A DNA stretch of 13,831 bases from Bacteroidales bacterium (GTDB taxonomy: Bacteria > Bacteroidota > Bacteroidia > Bacteroidales > UBA7960). Shown here in pieces: positions 7,502-11,576 of this stretch. The DNA is taken from assembly GCA_003553005.1 (NCBI GenBank), contig PUPG01000198.1:1-13831 (forward strand), given 5' to 3'. Under the pieces are notes generated by a model. The model ran no database searches. It saw only the letters and a list, made by a program, of their open reading frames with translations, and was not told where the DNA came from. The translations under genes were made by a program, and so were the position numbers. Every line of letters begins with the position of its first letter. Positions within the stretch are counted from its first letter, which is position 1.

Positions 7502-8420
7502 ACAATTGGATGATCACGGATAGGGCAATGAGCAGGTCTGTGGCCAGCACCACCATTACATTCATCCCCTGCGCTGGCAAAAGTTTGGCATTGTCCTCAC
7601 TATGCCTGAGGGCTATTTGTGATGCCTTGAGTGCCAATGGAAGCGGCAGCAATGCCAGGTAGAGCCAATACGATGAAACTCCCGCAATGGGCAGAATCAG
7701 GATGATGGTGTAGGTTAACAGGATTCCCGCAGCATAAATTTTTGCTGCAGTCTTTTTACCAAACTTGATCACCAGGTGTTTGCGGCCGCCAGCGCGGTCA
7801 GCTTCCGTGTCCGGAAATTCGTTCAGCAACAACAGCAGAAAGGTGAGTATTCCCGGGGGTATGGCTACGAGCCAGACCTCCAGGGGTACGATGTTTACTA
7901 CAGACTGTACCGGGGTGGCATTCATGGCGATGTATGATCCGATGACCACCAGTGAGCCCAATGCAAGACCGGCAAAAAATTCACCCAGGAGCATGCGCGC
8001 AAGGTGACTGGTATAATAGACGATGGCGATGCCGCCTATAAGGGCGATAACCAGGATGCTCCAGTGTGCGATGATGACAAAAAAGAGTCCAATCGCTACC
8101 GATATCAGCAAAGTGCCAATGGCTGCCGCACGCACCTGTCCAGGCTTGGTCTTGCCGCCCGGAAGCATGCCGCTGCCACCGCTAAATGGTGTTCTTTTGG
8201 TCTGAAAGTCAATTTTTGTCTGGTAATCCGACAGTTCATTGAACAGGTTAACCGATATGTGTGCTGAAATGGTGCCCACCAGGATAAGCAGGGCAATGGG
8301 CCAGTAAAAGGTTTCCGGTTGGTGGAGGGCCGCATAAGCCAGTCCGATGGCCACAAGAAATACGGCAAGAAGGAGGAAATTGGCACGCGATTGCGCCAGC
8401 CAGCTTTTGATGGTGCTCAT
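7500..8420 (-). CDS. UbiA-family prenyltransferase (MenA-like)
   Basis: An integral membrane prenyltransferase of 306 residues with about eight or nine hydrophobic segments. UbiA enzymes join an isoprenoid diphosphate to an acceptor; the menaquinone enzyme MenA is the nearest familiar role. The first Asp-rich motif appears as NELSDYQTKID (61-71), followed by TKRTPFSGGSGMLPGG (74-89). The second is NEFPDTEADRAGGRKHL (200-216), with Asp204 and Asp208 as Mg-diphosphate ligands. The first motif has Glu where many members have Asp (NDxxD becomes NExxD). The ATG is at 8420 and no other men or ubi gene is present, so menaquinone synthesis is a guess and a different acceptor is possible. It is divergent from mnmD and convergent with the methyltransferase. 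Confidence 0.88.
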   Translation of the reverse strand: MSTIKSWLAQSRANFLLLAVFLVAIGLAYAALHQPETFYWPIALLILVGTISAHISVNLFNELSDYQTKIDFQTKRTPFSGGSGMLPGGKTKPGQVRAAAIGTLLISVAIGLFFVIIAHWSILVIALIGGIAIVYYTSHLARMLLGEFFAGLALGSLVVIGSYIAMNATPVQSVVNIVPLEVWLVAIPPGILTFLLLLLNEFPDTEADRAGGRKHLVIKFGKKTAAKIYAAGILLTYTIILILPIAGVSSYWLYLALLPLPLALKASQIALRHSEDNAKLLPAQGMNVMVVLATDLLIALSVIIQL

Positions 8421-8470
8421 GATGGTGTAGATTAATTCGTATTTAAACTTGTTTTGGGTTTGGCGATATC

Positions 8471-8480
8471 CTATCGATAG
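8471..8480. promoter_or_regulatory. Perfect palindrome CTATCGATAG in the divergent ubiA-like/mnmD gap
   Basis: A 10-bp perfect palindrome sits near the middle of the 114-nt AT-rich gap between the prenyltransferase (minus strand) and mnmD (plus strand). A shared operator is possible; flanking bases do not extend the symmetry. Evidence is pattern only. Confidence 0.25.
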
Positions 8481-8510
8481 CTATATAATGCCCGGAAGCT
8501 GCAATTTGTT

Positions 8511-8518
8511 TAATTTTG
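8511..8518 (+). promoter_or_regulatory. Bacteroidota -7 promoter box TAATTTTG upstream of mnmD
   Basis: TAATTTTG matches the TAnnTTTG consensus used by the Bacteroidota primary sigma factor. Transcription would begin near 8525, leaving only about 10 nt before the TTG start at 8535. A TTTG -33 element is not present at 17-23 nt upstream, so the promoter is weak or the match fortuitous. Confidence 0.35.
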
Positions 8519-8534
8519 AAGAAAAATTTCTTTT

Positions 8535-9221
8535 TTGAAAACATTCTGCAACCGACATAGCGCCATCACGGGAGATGGTTCACATACCCTGTATTTGCCA
8601 GAACTGGGAGAGCATTATCATTCAACGCATGGTGCGCTTCAGGAGTCCCGGCATGTCTTTATCCAAGCCGGACTTGACCAGGTGGCCTCAAAAAAGGGGC
8701 TGATCCGGGTGCTTGAAGTTGGTTTTGGGACCGGGCTCAATGCGTTGCTGACATTAGCCAGGGCAATGGAGAGGGGACTGGATGTGGCCTATGAGACCCT
8801 GGAACCTTTTCCATTGTCACAGGCAGAGTGGGAGGCCCTTAACTTGCCACAACTGGTCAAAAATGGCCGTTATGCCGATGCATTTGCCCGGATGCACCAG
8901 TCTGCTGACCTCGTTAATAACCGGATAGATGCTGGATTTACCTTTCTTAAGCATCGCAGGACGCTGCAGGAGGCTGTATTGCCTCCTAACCGTTATCACG
9001 TGGTGTATCACGATGCTTTTGCCCCACAGTATCAGCCGGAAATGTGGAGTGTGGAGGTGTTTAACAAGCTATATGCAGCCATGCTGCCCGAAGCCGTATT
9101 AACCACTTATTGCGCCAAAGGCAGCGTGAAAAGGGCGATGAAGGCGGCTGGTTTTGTGGTTTCGCATCCGGAGGGGCCGCCAGGGAAGCGGGAGATGACT
9201 GTGGCTGTGAGGGAGGTTTGA
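8535..9221 (+). CDS. mnmD: tRNA (5-aminomethyl-(2-thio)uridine) methyltransferase MnmD, stand-alone
   Basis: MnmD methylates nm5(s2)U to mnm5(s2)U at wobble position 34 of certain tRNAs, using SAM. In E. coli this activity is the N-terminal half of MnmC; here the 228-residue methyltransferase (DUF752) stands alone without the FAD oxidase half. Motifs are the opening DGSHTLYLPELGEHYHSTHGAL (14-35), SAM loop EVGFGTGLNAL (61-71), YHDAFAPQYQPEMW (158-171), YCAKGSVKRAMKAAGF (192-207) and the terminal GPPGKREM (214-221). The start is TTG 8535: an in-frame stop lies at 8517-8519, no ATG occurs before residue 78, and the reading from TTG gives the expected family N-terminus. Without the oxidase half, the substrate is probably nm5U made directly by MnmEG with ammonium; that is inference. 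A NUDIX gene follows 43 nt downstream. Confidence 0.9.
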   Translation: MKTFCNRHSAITGDGSHTLYLPELGEHYHSTHGALQESRHVFIQAGLDQVASKKGLIRVLEVGFGTGLNALLTLARAMERGLDVAYETLEPFPLSQAEWEALNLPQLVKNGRYADAFARMHQSADLVNNRIDAGFTFLKHRRTLQEAVLPPNRYHVVYHDAFAPQYQPEMWSVEVFNKLYAAMLPEAVLTTYCAKGSVKRAMKAAGFVVSHPEGPPGKREMTVAVREV

Positions 9222-9255
9222 AGTAAGAAGTAGGAAGTAGGAAGTAAGAAGTAAG
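9221..9255 (+). repeat. Heptamer tandem repeat AAGTARG, five units, between mnmD and the NUDIX gene
   Basis: Five consecutive 7-nt units, AAGTAAG, AAGTAGG, AAGTAGG, AAGTAAG and AAGTAAG, start at the last base of the mnmD stop codon and run to 9255. A decayed unit AAGAAGA leads towards the NUDIX ATG at 9265. Apart from one T per unit the plus strand is all purine. The unit resembles the short tandemly repeated repetitive sequences known from other bacteria, and its GGAAG/AGAAG segments could double as ribosome-binding sequence for the next gene. Confidence 0.8.
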
Positions 9256-9264
9256 AAGAAGATT

Positions 9265-9729
9265 ATGACATTAAAGCAACAACCGTTTATTATCAGGGTC
9301 TATGGCATTGCCATTCATCAAGGTCATTTGCTGGTGTGTGATGAATATTGGTTTGATACGCTGATGACCAAACTTCCCGGTGGGGGGATGGAGTATGGTG
9401 AAGGCACCAGGGCTTGCCTGCGGCGTGAATGTATGGAAGAACTTGGCCAGGATGTGGATGTCCTGGAGCATGTGTATACCACTGATTTTTTCCAGGGGGC
9501 CCGCTTTGTGGAGGGACGTCAGCTGATCAGCATATACTACCGGATCGCATTGCCGGAACCGGATTCACTCGATGTATCAAACCGGCCGTTCGACTTCAGT
9601 GAAAAAAAAGAAGGGGCCATGCGTTGCCGCTGGGTCCCCTTGCAAGAAGTTTCGGAAGCGGTCTTTACCTTCCCCATTGATAAAAAAGTGGCCGGGATGT
9701 TATCTGACCTGGACTTTGCTGGTCGTTGA
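9265..9729 (+). CDS. NUDIX hydrolase
   Basis: A 154-residue NUDIX protein. Such enzymes hydrolyse a diphosphate linked to a nucleoside or other moiety, with Mg held by the box glutamates. The box fits G-x5-E-x7-R-E-U-x-E-E-x-G at residues 40-61 (GGMEYGEGTRA, then CLRRECMEELG), with all catalytic Glu and Arg present. Only the final hydrophobic position is replaced, by Gln62. The fold is framed by a start VYGIAIHQGHLLVCDEY and a C-terminal part CRWVPLQEVSEAVFTFPID. Length is normal. The substrate cannot be told from the sequence. ATG 9265 follows the purine-rich heptamer array. It is co-oriented with mnmD and may be co-transcribed; no functional link is evident. Confidence 0.9.
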   Translation: MTLKQQPFIIRVYGIAIHQGHLLVCDEYWFDTLMTKLPGGGMEYGEGTRACLRRECMEELGQDVDVLEHVYTTDFFQGARFVEGRQLISIYYRIALPEPDSLDVSNRPFDFSEKKEGAMRCRWVPLQEVSEAVFTFPIDKKVAGMLSDLDFAGR

Positions 9730-9759
9730 TCGTAAACCCCAGCACGCTTAGGGGGCAAA

Positions 9760-9832
9760 CTACCTTATGCATAATACCGTCCCCAAAAAACGAGCTATTT
9801 CTATTAAAGGAAATGCATGATGCATAAGGTAG
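9760..9832. repeat. Perfect 13-bp inverted repeat with 47-nt spacer
   Basis: CTACCTTATGCAT (9760-9772) and ATGCATAAGGTAG (9820-9832) are exact reverse complements. The left arm also contains the palindrome TTATGCATAA (9765-9774), and ATGCAT occurs twice next to the right arm (9813-9818 and 9820-9825). The spacer holds a small inner stem, ATTTC/GAAAT (9797-9801, 9810-9814). The element fills the middle of the 152-nt gap between the convergent NUDIX and M49-like genes. It may be a terminator with a large loop or a small mobile REP- or MITE-like element; no transposase is nearby. The rest of the gap (9833-9881) shows only a weak GGAAA/TTTCC stem at 9843-9861. Confidence 0.65.
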
Positions 9833-9881
9833 ATTCACAGATGGAAAAGCCTATCCTTTCCGTTTCTTTAAATTTCATGCT

Positions 9882-11522
9882 TTAATTCAGATGCAGCTGG
9901 TCGAGCCCCTGGCGGAAATACACGTCCACCGGGATATCTTCGCGATTGATGCGGTCAATATCACCCTGCAGGGTTTCGGTCATGCCGCCATCCCGCTGAA
10001 TCATTTCCCTGGCTGCCTGGTAGTCGCCATCACCCTGGAGGACAATCAGCTTTTCCACCATTTTTGTGACAGCCTCATTGATTTTCTCAAAATCTACCTT
10101 GTAGGTATTGGTATCCGGGTCACGCTGGAAGGCCTCCTCCCGGGCAAAGAAGTTGAAGCGCATCATGCCGGCTGTGCCATGGGCACCTGCATCTCCGAAA
10201 CGGCTCGAGCGCAATATGCTTGCAAATGAGGTGACATAGGCCTCTTTCATTTGCTGTTCGGTAAACTCGCCCATCTCATATAGCTGGTTGATCATGAAAA
10301 GCGCCATCAGGTCGGTGTTGGTGGCGTCAATCACGCCATAATACTCACGCAGGGCATCCCTGACCGATCCACTGCCATCAATCGTACGTGAGATTCCCAG
10401 ACCTCCAGCAATTTCATGGAATGCAGTCAGGTGGAAGAACGCATCAAAGCTCACGTATTCACGCTGGTCTTCGTGGATGACCATGTCGGCTATGGGCTCC
10501 AGGATGCTTTCGTATTTGGCCTCCATCACGTTTCTTAGCTGCATGCTGCGCGTTCCGGTTTCTTCCGTCACATCAGGATCGTGCGGCAGATGCAGGGCAA
10601 TGATTTTTGGGCCGGCATTGCAGTGGCCGCCGTAATAGATGGCATCATAAACAAATATTTCTGAGTCATCGCCTGGCCTGTCTTGCTTGTATTGTGCATC
10701 CACTGGTAAGCGCTGTTGCAAATCGGGGATCATGTCCGCAAAATGCTCAAGCTTGCTGCTCCATTCGTGGTCTTTAATGACCAGGTAGGCGCTGTGTGCC
10801 TTTTTGTGGCCAAACTTGCGGTCCTCACCGGTGTCGAAGGGGCGCGCCACAAAGTCTATATTGTTGTCTTTCATCTCCATCCAGGCCCTGTCGGCTTCCT
10901 TGTAGTCGTCATTTTTCAGGGCATGTCCGAGCAGACGCAGGTAGCTTTCAAGGCCATCGTTTTCGGCGAGACTGGCCGCTTGCTGAAGCAGCTGGTCAAT
11001 TTCCTCATTCTGCTCTGCAAAAGCATCTGCATAAGGGATGGATACGAGATTGCCATCCGCGGTGCGGCGGATCATGGTAAATGGGCTGCGCTTGTCGGGA
11101 TCATCCCAATCATTGAACTCTTCCCTTTCCATGTCAGCAGGATAAAAGTTGGCTCCTAAGGGCTTGTCATCAAATCCGCGGTAAAATGCCGTGTGTCCCT
11201 CCAGTCTTCCCCAGGGCCCATAATTGATCAGGGCATACTCCCAGGCATACGGGTCCTCCATGTATTCTTTCAGTTGTTCCTTGTTCCCGTAAGACTGGAT
11301 CCAGAAAATCTCGTCAATCACCTCGGCTGCGGCGATGAGCATGGGGATCATTTCTCTTTCCTGGTCACTTAGCCAGGTCAGGTCGGTGGTCAGAACCACC
11401 TCTTCATATTGATCCAGGCGTTCCTGGATTTGTTCCTGGTATTCGGTGTCCACTTGCTGGCAGCTAACCAGGATACTCATGCTGAAAATGATGATGATCA
11501 ATGGCAGTTTGTTCAGGCGCAT
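9882..11522 (-). CDS. Lipoprotein homologous to M49 (dipeptidyl-peptidase III-like) zinc peptidases, metal-binding motifs degenerate
   Basis: From ATG 11522 the protein has 546 residues. It opens with a lipoprotein signal peptide: hydrophobic LPLIIIIFSMSI, then the lipobox LVSC with Cys21. It is thus probably anchored in the cell envelope. The body follows M49-type 'Zn-dependent hydrolase' proteins: NYGPWGRLEG (100-109), GANFYPADM (123-131), AWMEMKDNNIDFV (213-225), YYGGHCNAG (296-304), FDAFFHLTAFHE (359-370), LRSSRFGDAGAHG (437-449), VDFEKINEA and VLQGDGDY. Where relatives carry HExxGH or HExxH followed by EExxAD, this one has HEIAGG (369-374) and DATNTD (399-404). The second His ligand and the Glu ligand are therefore absent, and the protein is probably not a normal zinc peptidase. 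The frame is open with no sign of decay. An upstream in-frame ATG (11558) would spoil the signal peptide. It follows the T9SS protein gene by 54 nt on the same strand. Confidence 0.85.
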   Translation of the reverse strand: MRLNKLPLIIIIFSMSILVSCQQVDTEYQEQIQERLDQYEEVVLTTDLTWLSDQEREMIPMLIAAAEVIDEIFWIQSYGNKEQLKEYMEDPYAWEYALINYGPWGRLEGHTAFYRGFDDKPLGANFYPADMEREEFNDWDDPDKRSPFTMIRRTADGNLVSIPYADAFAEQNEEIDQLLQQAASLAENDGLESYLRLLGHALKNDDYKEADRAWMEMKDNNIDFVARPFDTGEDRKFGHKKAHSAYLVIKDHEWSSKLEHFADMIPDLQQRLPVDAQYKQDRPGDDSEIFVYDAIYYGGHCNAGPKIIALHLPHDPDVTEETGTRSMQLRNVMEAKYESILEPIADMVIHEDQREYVSFDAFFHLTAFHEIAGGLGISRTIDGSGSVRDALREYYGVIDATNTDLMALFMINQLYEMGEFTEQQMKEAYVTSFASILRSSRFGDAGAHGTAGMMRFNFFAREEAFQRDPDTNTYKVDFEKINEAVTKMVEKLIVLQGDGDYQAAREMIQRDGGMTETLQGDIDRINREDIPVDVYFRQGLDQLHLN

Positions 11523-11555
11523 AATTATGGGTTCTTTGGTGAAACATTTGCTTTT

Positions 11556-11563
11556 CAAAGATA
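11556..11563 (-). promoter_or_regulatory. Bacteroidota -7 promoter box TATCTTTG upstream of the M49-like gene
   Basis: On the minus strand TATCTTTG matches TAnnTTTG exactly. Transcription would start near 11549, about 27 nt before the ATG at 11522. No TTTG -33 element lies at the usual spacing. The box lies in the 54-nt gap after the T9SS protein gene, so the M49-like gene could be transcribed independently as well as by read-through. Confidence 0.4.
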
Positions 11564-11576
11564 TGAATAAATTATC

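Noticed and set aside
9221..9262. Heptamer array as a CRISPR array
   Set aside because: The units are 7 nt and contiguous with no spacers, and no cas genes are present.
9760..9832. Inverted repeat as the ends of a complete insertion sequence
   Set aside because: The element is only 73 nt, has no coding capacity, and no flanking direct repeat was seen (outer bases AA and AT differ).
9843..9861. GGAAA/TTTCC stem followed by a T-rich stretch as an intrinsic terminator for the NUDIX gene
   Set aside because: The stem is only five base pairs and the T-run is interrupted, so it was too weak to list as a feature.
11523..11558. Upstream ATG of the M49-like lipoprotein
   Set aside because: It would place twelve polar residues including a Cys before the signal peptide and lies in the promoter box. 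ATG 11522 gives a proper lipoprotein signal.
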